Origin: a bacterium 336/3
Lineage (GTDB): Bacteria > Bacteroidota > Bacteroidia > Cytophagales > Thermonemataceae
Direction: 5' to 3'
Length of the DNA: 64,000 nucleotides
Assembly: GCA_001281695.1 (NCBI GenBank)
Contig: LJIE01000002.1
Location: forward strand, 124,001 to 188,000
The translations under genes and the position numbers were made by a program. The number at the start of each line of letters is the position of its first letter. Positions within the stretch are counted from its first letter, which is position 1. Of this stretch, positions 26,692 to 36,603 are shown piece after piece. Below the pieces are notes generated by a model. The model did not search any database and had not been told where the DNA came from. It saw nothing but the letters and a program-made list of their open reading frames with translations.

Positions 26692-27990
26692 ATGAAAATA
26701 GCTGTTGTCGGTACTGGTTATGTAGGCTTGGTTACTGGTACTTGTTTAGCAGAAACAGGTAACACTGTTACTTGTGTAGATATCAATGAAGAAAAAGTAA
26801 AGAAACTCCAATCTGGTGTTATTCCTATATATGAGCCTGGTTTAGATATTCTTTTTGACAGAAATATTGCTCAAGGTAGATTAAAATTTACCACCAATTT
26901 AGTAGAAGGCATTGAAGATGCAAAAATTATCTTTTTGGCATTGCCCACACCTCCAGGTGAAGATGGTTCAGCAGATTTGAAGTACATTTTAGGGGTTGCT
27001 GACGATTTAGGCAAAATCTTAAAAAATTATGTAGCAATTGTAGATAAAAGTACTGTACCCGTAGGAACTGCAGAATTGGTACATAAGAATATTGCCAAAA
27101 ATGCAAAAGTAGAGTTTGATGTGGTTTCTAATCCCGAATTTTTAAGAGAAGGTGTTGCTGTTGAAGACTTTATGAAACCAGATCGTATTGTAATTGGTAC
27201 AAGTTCTGATAGAGCTAAAAAGGTAATGGAACAATTGTATTTGCCTTTTGTAAGACAAGGCAATCCTATCATTTTCATGAGTGAACGCTCTGCTGAAATG
27301 ACTAAATATGCAGCCAATGCATTTTTAGCTACCAAAATCACATTTATGAACGAAATTGCAAACCTATGCGAAAAAGTAGGTGCAAATGTAGATGATATTC
27401 GTAAAGGTATTGGTTCTGATACTCGTATCGGTAAGCGTTTCTTGTTTGCAGGTATTGGTTATGGAGGTAGTTGTTTCCCTAAAGATGTTCAGGCTTTAGC
27501 CAAAACTTCTGAAGACAGTGGTTACGATTTCAAAATTTTGAAATCTGTGATGAATGTAAATGACCTCCAAAAAACAAGATTACAAGAACCTCTTTCTAAA
27601 TATTTTAATGGAGATTTAAAAGGTAAGCAAATAGCTATTTGGGGATTGGCTTTCAAGCCTTATACAGATGATATTAGAGAAGCTCCCGCTTTGGAAAATA
27701 TCCAACATTTACTCAATTTGGGTGCTAAAGTAAGAGCGTACGACCCTGAAGCTATGGAAAATGTTCGCCATATATTTGGAGATAAAATCGAGTACGCAGA
27801 TAGTCCTTATGGAGCTTTATTAAATTCAGATGCTCTCATGATTATGACAGAGTGGCCTGTTTTCCGTACCCCTGATTTTGAAGTAATGACAAGTCTTCTG
27901 AAAAATAGAGTTATTTTTGATGGCAGAAACTTATATGAGCCTCAAGATATACAAGCTTTAGGCTTTGAATATTACAGCATAGGTAGATAG
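26692..27990 (+). CDS. ugd: UDP-glucose 6-dehydrogenase family protein
   Basis: A 432-residue NAD-dependent nucleotide-sugar dehydrogenase that oxidises UDP-glucose to UDP-glucuronate for polysaccharide synthesis. The ATG at 26692 lies just before the Rossmann motif VVGTGYVGLVTGTCLAE. NPEFLREGVAVEDFMKPDR and the nucleophile loop GYGGSCFPKDVQAL (catalytic Cys) are clear, and the C-terminal UDP-binding domain has WGLAFKPYTDDIREAPA. A related family member using another sugar is possible. The PurA-like gene follows after one base. Confidence 0.93.
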   Translation: MKIAVVGTGYVGLVTGTCLAETGNTVTCVDINEEKVKKLQSGVIPIYEPGLDILFDRNIAQGRLKFTTNLVEGIEDAKIIFLALPTPPGEDGSADLKYILGVADDLGKILKNYVAIVDKSTVPVGTAELVHKNIAKNAKVEFDVVSNPEFLREGVAVEDFMKPDRIVIGTSSDRAKKVMEQLYLPFVRQGNPIIFMSERSAEMTKYAANAFLATKITFMNEIANLCEKVGANVDDIRKGIGSDTRIGKRFLFAGIGYGGSCFPKDVQALAKTSEDSGYDFKILKSVMNVNDLQKTRLQEPLSKYFNGDLKGKQIAIWGLAFKPYTDDIREAPALENIQHLLNLGAKVRAYDPEAMENVRHIFGDKIEYADSPYGALLNSDALMIMTEWPVFRTPDFEVMTSLLKNRVIFDGRNLYEPQDIQALGFEYYSIGR

Positions 27991-27991
27991 T

Positions 27992-29197
27992 ATGGCTAAA
28001 AAAGCTTCTATTGTTATAGGATTGGGCTTTGGAGACGAAGGAAAAGGTTTAACCACCTCTTTTCTTGGCTTCCAAAGCCCAAATTCTTTGGTGGTCAGAT
28101 TTAACGGAGGACAACAAGCAGGACACACTGTTTGCATAGGAGAAAAAAAACATGTTTTTTCTAATTTTGGTGCAGGTACATTCCAAAATATTCCTACCTA
28201 CTGGTCAAGATTTTGTACTTTTTCTCCTTCTGCTTTTATTACAGAACACAAAGTTTTAGAAAGTTTGGGAATATTTCCACAGATTTTCATAGACAATCTT
28301 TGCCCTGTAACAACTCATTACGATATTCTTTATAATCGTTTGTTAGAACAAAAACGTGGAAATCAGCGACATGGCAGTTGTGGAATGGGTTTTGGGGCAA
28401 CCATTGAACGCCACGAAAACAGTCCTGTAAGGCTTTACGCTCAAGATTTAAGTTTCCCTGAAATTGTAAACATCAAGCTTAAAAGCATCAGGGCATATTA
28501 CCACGAAAAACTTATCCAACAAGGCATTACAGATTTCTTAGAAATGCCTCACGAACAAGAAGACAACAGATTTCTTGGCTATTTATCTGAATTACAGAAA
28601 CTTAAAAATTCTCAAAATATATCTTGGGTACACGAAAAAGATGTTTTTTCAGATATATACCCTTTTGAGCATTTTATTTTTGAAGGAGCTCAGGGTGTTC
28701 TTTTGGATATGGATTTTGGTTTTTTTCCGAATGTAACCAGAAGCAATACCACCTCCAAAAATGCTTTAGAGCTGATTACTCGAAATTCTAAAAGTAAAAT
28801 CTCAGACATAAATATCTGGTATGCAAGCCGTTGCTATCATACTCGGCATGGAGCTGGCTGGTTTCCATTAGAAAATACTCGTCTCGATTTACAAAATACC
28901 GAAAACGAAACCAATCAACTCAATGATTATCAGGGTTTTTTCAGAAAAGCACCCCTCAATTTAGAGCTTTTGCATTATGCTTTGCAATGTGATAGCAATT
29001 TTTCAAAAGGATTACCTAAAAACTTAGTGCTTACCTGTGCTGACCAATTACCCAATCAAGAGTGTTTGGTGTGGGGAAATGGCTTGGAAAAAATGAATGT
29101 TTCAAGCCTTTCTAAAAGATTACAACCTCATTTTGAGAAACTTTTGGTAAGTTTTAGTGCAGATAGTGAGCAGTTACAAAATGATAACTCCATTTAA
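27992..29197 (+). CDS. Divergent adenylosuccinate synthetase-family protein (PurA paralogue)
   Basis: A 401-residue PurA-fold protein, shorter than standard PurA (~425-432). The N-terminal loop IGLGFGDEGKGLTTSFL keeps the catalytic Asp, RFNGGQQAGHTV keeps the catalytic His, and FEGAQGVLLDMDFGFFPNVT is close to PurA. Other parts differ strongly. The arginine-rich IMP/GTP loop of PurA (GRRRRTGWLD) is replaced by QGFFRKAPLNLE, and the guanine-recognition TKLD is replaced by TCAD. A changed substrate or cofactor is therefore likely. It directly follows ugd and precedes a restriction-modification pair. The Asp argues against phage PurZ. Confidence 0.75.
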   Translation: MAKKASIVIGLGFGDEGKGLTTSFLGFQSPNSLVVRFNGGQQAGHTVCIGEKKHVFSNFGAGTFQNIPTYWSRFCTFSPSAFITEHKVLESLGIFPQIFIDNLCPVTTHYDILYNRLLEQKRGNQRHGSCGMGFGATIERHENSPVRLYAQDLSFPEIVNIKLKSIRAYYHEKLIQQGITDFLEMPHEQEDNRFLGYLSELQKLKNSQNISWVHEKDVFSDIYPFEHFIFEGAQGVLLDMDFGFFPNVTRSNTTSKNALELITRNSKSKISDINIWYASRCYHTRHGAGWFPLENTRLDLQNTENETNQLNDYQGFFRKAPLNLELLHYALQCDSNFSKGLPKNLVLTCADQLPNQECLVWGNGLEKMNVSSLSKRLQPHFEKLLVSFSADSEQLQNDNSI

Positions 29198-29230
29198 GTA
29201 TTTTTATTAAGAAAAAACAAACAAATGTCG

Positions 29231-29238
29231 TATATTTG
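29231..29238 (+). promoter_or_regulatory. -7 box of the restriction-modification unit
   Basis: TATATTTG matches TAnnTTTG exactly. It would start transcription near 29244, about 100 nt before the methyltransferase ATG. No clear -33 element is seen. Confidence 0.45.
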
Positions 29239-29341
29239 GGTGTTATACTTCATGTAATGGACAAAACTATACATATACAACAAACTTCTAAAATTGATAG
29301 GAAAAATTAACTTTGTTGTCTAACAATTTTAAATTTAAAGT

Positions 29342-30451
29342 ATGCTTTTTGAAGAATACCAATATTTGAATTATCAGTTTCCTGAACCACAATATTTGGG
29401 TGCAAAGTACACTCTTTTACCTTGGATAAATCAATTCATACCTAAAAATACAAAAACGGCTATTGACGCTTTTGCAGGCTCTCAATCAGTTGGATATTTA
29501 TTTAAACAGCTTGGTTACAAAGTGATTGCAAACGACTTTTTAAACTTTAATAACCAAATTGGGAAGGCTTTAATAGAAAACAGAAGTATAAAATTAGAGA
29601 AAGAAGATTTACTATTACTTTTCCAACCAGCAAAAAACAAGGACGAATTTAAGCTAATTGAAGATATTTTTACAAACGTCTTTTTTGAAAGAGAAGAAGC
29701 AGAATTTTTAGACAATTTTAGAGCAAATATTCCATTACTTGACAGCGAACTCAAACAATCACTTGCTTATACTGTAATCAATCGTAGTATGACAAGGAAA
29801 ATAACAATGGGACATTTTGGACATACACAAGCATTGGTGTATGCAAACGACCCAGAAAGAATAAAGCGAAATAGAAGTTTGGTAAGACCTATAAAAGAAA
29901 TTTTTGAAGAACTTCTGCCAAAATACAATAACTCAATATTTGACAATAAACAAGATAATAAAAGCTACAATCTGAACATTTTAGAATTGTTACCAAATAT
30001 AGAAAACGTTGATCTAGCATATTTTGACCCACCTTATTGTTATAGTCATGCTGACTATCAAGGCTTTTATCATTTGCTCGAAACCTATACAGAATATTGG
30101 AAGGATAAAGAGTTTATCAACGGTATAAAACGATACGAACCACAACGTTTTAGTGGGTTTGACAAAAAACGAGATGTCATTTCCTCTTTTGAAAAACTGT
30201 TTGAATTATCAGAAAATATCCCCAATTGGCTAATCAGTTATAACAATAGAAGTTATCCCAAAATTGACGAATTTGAAAAATTAATCTCAAAGTTTAGAAA
30301 TGTAAAAATTGAAACCAAAACCTATCAAAATGGTAGAGGTGGAAAAGGAAGTGTTGCAGGTAGTCAAGAAATACTATTTGTTTGCAGTCCTAAAAAGAAA
30401 CATTTTGTTTCAAGCAATCTAAAAGAACAATTAGTAAATGAAGGATTTTAA
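29342..30451 (+). CDS. Type II adenine-specific DNA methyltransferase (D12 class)
   Basis: A 369-residue N6-adenine methyltransferase of the Dam/D12 (alpha) class. QYLGAKYTLLPWINQF is the N-terminal FxGxK-type motif, AIDAFAGSQSVGYLF is the AdoMet-binding motif I (~residues 39-53), and LAYFDPPYCYSHADYQ is the catalytic DPPY motif. The central target-recognition region is novel to me, so no recognition sequence can be given. It overlaps the next gene by 14 bp, as is common for restriction-modification pairs, where methylase expression must match endonuclease expression. Confidence 0.88.
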   Translation: MLFEEYQYLNYQFPEPQYLGAKYTLLPWINQFIPKNTKTAIDAFAGSQSVGYLFKQLGYKVIANDFLNFNNQIGKALIENRSIKLEKEDLLLLFQPAKNKDEFKLIEDIFTNVFFEREEAEFLDNFRANIPLLDSELKQSLAYTVINRSMTRKITMGHFGHTQALVYANDPERIKRNRSLVRPIKEIFEELLPKYNNSIFDNKQDNKSYNLNILELLPNIENVDLAYFDPPYCYSHADYQGFYHLLETYTEYWKDKEFINGIKRYEPQRFSGFDKKRDVISSFEKLFELSENIPNWLISYNNRSYPKIDEFEKLISKFRNVKIETKTYQNGRGGKGSVAGSQEILFVCSPKKKHFVSSNLKEQLVNEGF

Positions 30452-31544
30452 ATATTGGAAGAAGCTCCACGAAAGCGAAAAATTAGAAGAGTTCAGCCAA
30501 GATAAAACAGGTTTGTTATGGTTGAAAACTAAATCAATTGTTAGAAAAGAGCTTATCGTAGATTTTCTTGCAAATAATAAAATTCAGCTTAAAGAAACAG
30601 CTTTGGCAAAGCAATTCATAGAGTTGTTTGATTTGTTATGTCTAGATATAGAAAACTCAAATAAAAAGTTGAACGACTTTATCAAGGCTGAAAACATCAA
30701 ACAAGTTAAAGGACTTGACACAACCCAATTGGTTTCTGAACTCTACAAACTTAAAAACTTTGACTGGGGTGGTGACTACCAAAACTCATTGGACAAATAT
30801 TTGGTAAGTAGGTATGTAAAAGTTCATAAATCTTTTGATACACTAATTTCAAAATTCGAAACTGAAATCAATGTTGCTGTTCAAGGCTATGTATTGAATA
30901 GTTGGTATAACCATTGGAGTAGTATTTTAATTGAACATATTTTCAAATCTCATTCAGCAGTATTACCAACAGTCGGTCAAATCAAAAGCGTTGATTTTTT
31001 TATAAATGATGTACCTTTTGACTTAAAAGTTACTTATTTACCAGCAGAATATATCAAAACAAAACGTAAGGAAAAAGGCTATCCTGTTGAACTTACCTAT
31101 TTAAAAAAGAAAGCACAAGAGGCAAAAATCAGTTTTGATAAGAAAGCAAAACCAGCAGACATTTCGTATGAAATCATTGAAAAAATGAAAAATAGAAATG
31201 ATACATTTTGCATTGAAGTATTGACAACTTTGAAAAACGAGAAACTACAAATTTTAAAGGAAGTTCAAAATAATCCTAAAATATTAGCAACTTGGCTCTA
31301 TGAAAATCAAGGCGAAATGCGTTTTGGTTCTGAAAATCGTTTATTCCTTGTACTTGTGGACACTGACGACTTTGGTAACTCATGGAAATTGAAAAGAAAC
31401 CTTGACCTTTTGAAGCCAACAATTATCAACTACTTGGATAATTTCAAAAACAAGAAAATTGATGACTTAAAAGTAAATTTTGAGTTTAAAGGTAAACCTC
31501 AGACTTTTACTGCATTGGCAGATGTAATATTTGTAGTAAAGTAA
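30438..31544 (+). CDS. Probable type II restriction endonuclease, PD-(D/E)XK type
   Basis: A 368-residue protein translationally coupled to the adenine methyltransferase. I do not recognise a named family, but QIKSVDFFINDVPFDLKVTY (Asp, then Asp-Leu-Lys ten residues on) fits a PD-(D/E)XK nuclease core, flanked by HIFKSHSAVLPTVG. Position, size and this motif make it the partner endonuclease. A methylation-dependent or nicking activity cannot be excluded. The pair is flanked by housekeeping genes, consistent with horizontal gain. Confidence 0.7.
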   Translation: MKDFKYWKKLHESEKLEEFSQDKTGLLWLKTKSIVRKELIVDFLANNKIQLKETALAKQFIELFDLLCLDIENSNKKLNDFIKAENIKQVKGLDTTQLVSELYKLKNFDWGGDYQNSLDKYLVSRYVKVHKSFDTLISKFETEINVAVQGYVLNSWYNHWSSILIEHIFKSHSAVLPTVGQIKSVDFFINDVPFDLKVTYLPAEYIKTKRKEKGYPVELTYLKKKAQEAKISFDKKAKPADISYEIIEKMKNRNDTFCIEVLTTLKNEKLQILKEVQNNPKILATWLYENQGEMRFGSENRLFLVLVDTDDFGNSWKLKRNLDLLKPTIINYLDNFKNKKIDDLKVNFEFKGKPQTFTALADVIFVVK

Positions 31545-31686
31545 TTGAACAAAAAATACAGGACATAATAAGTAGATTTTAAAGAATTTCTTATACAAAA
31601 TAAATATATATAAATTCATTAATCTTCAACTATTCAAAAAGTCCCCATTTAAGTTCAATAATATCCATTTTCATAGTATTAAACAC

Positions 31687-31715
31687 AAAAGCCCCAAATT
31701 AGATTTAGGGCTTTT
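31687..31715. terminator. Bidirectional terminator between the endonuclease and gapA
   Basis: AAAAGCCCCAAAT at 31687-31699 pairs with ATTTAGGGCTTTT at 31703-31715 around a 3-nt loop, allowing one internal C/A mismatch. T runs on both strands suit the convergent genes. Confidence 0.8.
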
Positions 31716-31748
31716 ATAATTTATCATTGATAACTGATAATCAAATTA

Positions 31749-32747
<999 letters not shown>

Positions 32748-32882
32748 CTAGTTTGCTTAAAATTGTGAAACAAATACTAAAATTTGCCCGCAATATTACA
32801 GATAAAAATTAGATTTTAATAATAGTGCCTCTGAATTTGTTTATATTTTCTAATTTTTCAGTCTAAATCGAGTTATATAGCT

Positions 32883-33722
32883 TTATTTTTCTACTTCATT
32901 CTTAAAATCTCTGAAAGCTCTATAAATCGCTGATGCCATAAGTGTCTGGCTCCAAGGGTCTTTTAGATAAGATTCTTCTTCTTCATTAGATAAATACCCT
33001 AATTCAACCAGAATACTTGTACTAGCAATTTCTCTAAGCACCAAAAAACCAGCCTGTTTGATACCTCTTGATTTTCGGTTGAGCCTATCATTAAATTGTT
33101 TATCAATCAATGTGGAAAGACGTAAACTATTTTCAAGATACGTATTTTGATTAATATCAATCAAAATAGAAGCTTGAGGTGAGTTAGGGTCAAAACCTTT
33201 ATAATTTTTCTTATAACCTGATTCTAAAGCAACCACAGCATTTTCTCTTCTGGCAACCTCTAAGTTCTCTTTACTCACATGAAGTCCCATCACAAATACC
33301 TCTAAACCTTTGGCCTCTGCCGATTTTTTATTTTTTTTCACATCCATCGAATTACAGTGAATCGAAATGAAAACATCTGCATCATTTCGATTTGCAATTT
33401 CAGCTCTTTTATACAGCTCAACAAAGGTATCTGTAGTTCTGGTATAGATTACATTGACATCAGGTAAATATTTTTTAATAGTTGCACCTAATTCTAAGCT
33501 AACTGCTAAGGTTATATCTTTTTCTTTTGTATTTTTGCCCAACGCTCCAGGGTCGTGTCCGCCATGTCCTGCATCAATGACAATGGTACGAATTTTGTAT
33601 TTCTGTGGACTTGGTGATTGAGATTTAAAAGGTAAAGTAAATGCAAAACAGATTAGCACAATAATTGCTAAGAATAGAAAGTTTTGTCCATTTTTTTTAT
33701 TTACCAACATTCGATTTAACAT
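32883..33722 (-). CDS. N-acetylmuramoyl-L-alanine amidase (Amidase_3)
   Basis: A 279-residue zinc amidase that cuts the bond between N-acetylmuramate and L-alanine in peptidoglycan. A single N-terminal membrane or signal segment (~16-32) directs it to the periplasm. VIDAGHGGHDPGALG has the first zinc His, a Glu ligand and second His follow (FISIHCNSMD), and STSILVELGYLSNEEEESYL carries the catalytic Glu. It is likely involved in daughter-cell separation. It is divergent from the LptD-like gene with only 19 bp between starts. Confidence 0.9.
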   Translation of the reverse strand: MLNRMLVNKKNGQNFLFLAIIVLICFAFTLPFKSQSPSPQKYKIRTIVIDAGHGGHDPGALGKNTKEKDITLAVSLELGATIKKYLPDVNVIYTRTTDTFVELYKRAEIANRNDADVFISIHCNSMDVKKNKKSAEAKGLEVFVMGLHVSKENLEVARRENAVVALESGYKKNYKGFDPNSPQASILIDINQNTYLENSLRLSTLIDKQFNDRLNRKSRGIKQAGFLVLREIASTSILVELGYLSNEEEESYLKDPWSQTLMASAIYRAFRDFKNEVEK

Positions 33723-33741
33723 TTTTAATTATAGAATATTT

Positions 33742-36486
33742 GTGGTTCAAACTGTTGCAAATATAAGGGCTTTGAGCCTAATTTTCCTAACCTTTGTATT
33801 TTATTTGATAAGTAACTCTGTATCAGCACAAAATGATACCCTGAAAATTAGTGTAGATACCATCCGAAATGTGGCTAACAAAAAGCCCACCAACGATACT
33901 TTGCCCAAAACCAAAGCATCTGATTTAAAAACTACTGTCAAATTTACTGCCAAAGATTCTATCAAAATCAATGTCAAAACAAAAAAAGCTGCCCTATACG
34001 AAAAAGGGCAAATTGATTATGGAGAAACGCAACTCAAAGCTGCTCGCATATTTCTAGATTTAAGTTCACAAATCGTAAGAGCCAGACCTAAATTTGATAG
34101 CATTCAAAAGAAAAAAATGTTGGATAAGCCCTTCTTAAAAGAAGGTGCAGAAAACTTTGGTATGGACTCCGTAGATTATAATTTAGAAACTCAAAAAGGT
34201 CTGATTTTCAATATTGTAACTAAACAAGGAGAAGGTTTTATTGCAGGCTCTCGTGTAAAAAAAGACGAAAACAATGAACTTTGTATTGGAGATGGACATT
34301 ATACCACCTGTGATTTGGCTCATCCACATTTTCGTATTGTAGCAAAAAAAATTAAGGTTACTAAAAAACAAAACGTAATTGTAGGACCTTTTTATTTAGA
34401 AATTAGTGATGTTCCTACCCCACTTGGTTTTGCATTTGGGATTTTTCCTAAACCTCAACAAAAAACATCAGGTATTATCATTCCCGAATATGGTGAAGCA
34501 AGAGAAAATGGTTTCTTTTTGCGTGGTGGTGGCTATTATTGGGCTATCAGCGATTATGTAGATGCTCGTTTTACAGGCGAAGTTTATTCTTATGGCAACT
34601 GGGGAATAGGTAGTACTGTCAATTACAAAAAGCGTTATGGTTATAATGGAGGGCTCAATTTTAGTTATAGAAGCTTATTTGACAAGCCTTTAGATGAGTT
34701 TAATAGAGTAAAAAATGGGCAGTTTAGTTTGTCATGGAACCACACTCCAGAGTCCAAAGGCACAGGCAGGTTTTCAGCTTCTGCCAATGTTGCAAGTTCA
34801 GGATTCAATAGAACCAGTGTTACAGATATTAACGCCCTCATTAACACTAACTTAAACTCCTCTATTAGTTATTCTAAAACATTCAAAGGCAAGCCTTTTG
34901 CTTTGTCTTTGGCTGCAAGACATCAGCAACAACTTACTCGTAATGAAGTAACACTCAATCTACCTGATGTCAATTTTACAATGAACCAAGTTTTTCCATT
35001 TAAATCCTTAGTTAAAAACCCTCGTAGTTTTTTTGGAACAATTGGTATCAATTACTCTTTAAATGGTTCAAATACAATTACTAACAGAATTTCAGGAACT
35101 AGTTTTTCTTTTCCAACTACAGAGCAAAGACAAGACAGTGTTTATGCTTTCAAGCCTGAAAATTTTTCATTGTTTCTCCAAAATGCTAAAATCAATTTAG
35201 CACAAACAAGTACACTCTCTGCTCCTTTTAAGTTACTTAAATATTTTAATGGCTCTTTTTCAACAAATTTTGCTCAAACATTCCATCAAAGAAGGTTTAG
35301 CTATGAATGGAATGAAATAAATGATTCTACAGGTTTGGTAAGAGTGGATACCTCTAATCGTTGGGGTACTTCTTTCAGATATAGTTTTAGTACAAGTTTG
35401 GGTACAAATATCTATGGTTTCTACAATTTTGCTAATTCTAAAAGTCGTTTACAAGCCATCAGGCATACTATTATTCCAAGTATCAATCTTTCTTATAGTC
35501 CTGATTTCTCGCAAGATAAGTTTGGCTTTTATCAAAGAGAGCAAACAGGTTTCAATGTAGATAGACTTGGGGTTCGTACACCCAGATTTGAGAATTTAGC
35601 CCGATTTGAAGGTGTGCCAGGTCAAGGACGTTCAGGGACGATTGGTATTAGTCTAAGAAACGTTTTGGAGGCTAAACTTCGCTCCAAAGTTGATTCGGCT
35701 GGTGCAAAACCTCAAAAAATCAATTTATTAGATGAGCTTTCATTTGGTACATCCTATAATATGCTTGCCAATAAATCTTTGGGGCAATATGCATGGGCAA
35801 ATGTAACGATGAATACTCGTATCAGACTATTTGGCAAAATAGATATTGCTTTGAGTAGTTCATTAGACCCTTATTTATATAGAGATACTATTGTTAATAA
35901 TACTACTAGTAAAGTTAAATCTTTTGATTTAGCATGGGCAAAAGGCAGGCTCGGGCAAATCAGTACAACCAACTTATCATTTTCCACTATTTTCAATCCT
36001 GACTTTTTTAAGAAAAAGACAAATCCAGTTACAACAGGCAGTAGAGGTAATACTGATGCTGATATGAATAGACTTTTGAATCCTATGGGTAATAACAATA
36101 CAGGTTTAACTACCTCTACAGTTCAAAATCCTTTCAATAATGCAAACAATTATGTAGATTTTGATGTAACATGGAGTTTAAATTTGAATTACAACCTTTC
36201 TCTTTCAAGGCTTCCTCAAAAAGATATTACACAAACACTTAATTTTTCGGGAGATGTAAGTCTAACAAAAAATTGGAAACTAAATTTTAATAGTAACTAT
36301 GATTTCAAAGCCAACGCTTTTGGAGCATCTCAATTTAGTTTTATTAGAAATTTACATTGTTGGCAAATGAGCTTTAATTGGCAACCTTTTGGACAATTTC
36401 AGTCTTATACATTCAGGCTCAATGCCAATGCTTCTACACTCAAAGACTTAAAAGTAGAAAGACGTAGAACTTGGTATGATAGATAG
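33742..36486 (+). CDS. LptD-like outer membrane LPS-assembly protein
   Basis: A 914-residue outer-membrane protein of the Bacteroidota LptD type, which inserts lipopolysaccharide into the outer leaflet. After the signal (ending SVSAQ) comes a small OstA-like jellyroll region (~55-200), including AALYEKGQIDYGETQLKA and CIGDGHYTTCDLAHPHF with its cysteines. A large beta barrel of amphipathic strands follows to the end. The start is uncertain: GTG at 33742 is used, but a TTG at 33772 also yields a signal peptide. The rest of the Lpt machinery is elsewhere. Confidence 0.82.
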   Translation: MVQTVANIRALSLIFLTFVFYLISNSVSAQNDTLKISVDTIRNVANKKPTNDTLPKTKASDLKTTVKFTAKDSIKINVKTKKAALYEKGQIDYGETQLKAARIFLDLSSQIVRARPKFDSIQKKKMLDKPFLKEGAENFGMDSVDYNLETQKGLIFNIVTKQGEGFIAGSRVKKDENNELCIGDGHYTTCDLAHPHFRIVAKKIKVTKKQNVIVGPFYLEISDVPTPLGFAFGIFPKPQQKTSGIIIPEYGEARENGFFLRGGGYYWAISDYVDARFTGEVYSYGNWGIGSTVNYKKRYGYNGGLNFSYRSLFDKPLDEFNRVKNGQFSLSWNHTPESKGTGRFSASANVASSGFNRTSVTDINALINTNLNSSISYSKTFKGKPFALSLAARHQQQLTRNEVTLNLPDVNFTMNQVFPFKSLVKNPRSFFGTIGINYSLNGSNTITNRISGTSFSFPTTEQRQDSVYAFKPENFSLFLQNAKINLAQTSTLSAPFKLLKYFNGSFSTNFAQTFHQRRFSYEWNEINDSTGLVRVDTSNRWGTSFRYSFSTSLGTNIYGFYNFANSKSRLQAIRHTIIPSINLSYSPDFSQDKFGFYQREQTGFNVDRLGVRTPRFENLARFEGVPGQGRSGTIGISLRNVLEAKLRSKVDSAGAKPQKINLLDELSFGTSYNMLANKSLGQYAWANVTMNTRIRLFGKIDIALSSSLDPYLYRDTIVNNTTSKVKSFDLAWAKGRLGQISTTNLSFSTIFNPDFFKKKTNPVTTGSRGNTDADMNRLLNPMGNNNTGLTTSTVQNPFNNANNYVDFDVTWSLNLNYNLSLSRLPQKDITQTLNFSGDVSLTKNWKLNFNSNYDFKANAFGASQFSFIRNLHCWQMSFNWQPFGQFQSYTFRLNANASTLKDLKVERRRTWYDR
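33758..33765 (-). promoter_or_regulatory. -7 box of the amidase gene
   Basis: The minus strand reads TATATTTG, an exact TAnnTTTG match, placing a start near 33752, about 30 nt before the amidase ATG. The box lies inside the annotated first codons of the opposite LptD-like gene, which suggests overlapping divergent promoters or a later LptD start. Confidence 0.45.
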
Positions 36487-36532
36487 AATATGAAACCTTT
36501 ACACTAAAAATTTTTATTTTTAGATAAATTCT

Positions 36533-36540
36533 TATATTTG
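36533..36540 (+). promoter_or_regulatory. -7 box before the CorC/HlyC gene
   Basis: TATATTTG followed by CATAAA matches TAnnTTTG. Transcription would begin near 36546, 58 nt before the ATG at 36604. A -33 TTTG is not clear. Confidence 0.45.
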
Positions 36541-36603
36541 CATAAAAACACCTTAAACAATACAAAACTAAGATGATGGTGTTCTCACTTTATTCTCTCC
36601 TAT

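Noticed and set aside
27992-29197. PurZ of a 2-aminoadenine (Z-genome) pathway
   Set aside because: The catalytic Asp of PurA in GDEGKG is kept, whereas PurZ replaces it, and no datZ, mazZ or dpoZ genes are near.
29257-29310. 17-codon frame in the leader of the methyltransferase gene, possible control peptide
   Set aside because: Too short, no conserved feature, and random frames of this size are common in AT-rich leaders.
33742-33771. Firm choice of the GTG start for the LptD-like protein
   Set aside because: A promoter box for the opposite gene covers this stretch, and the TTG at 33772 is equally possible; the start is left open.
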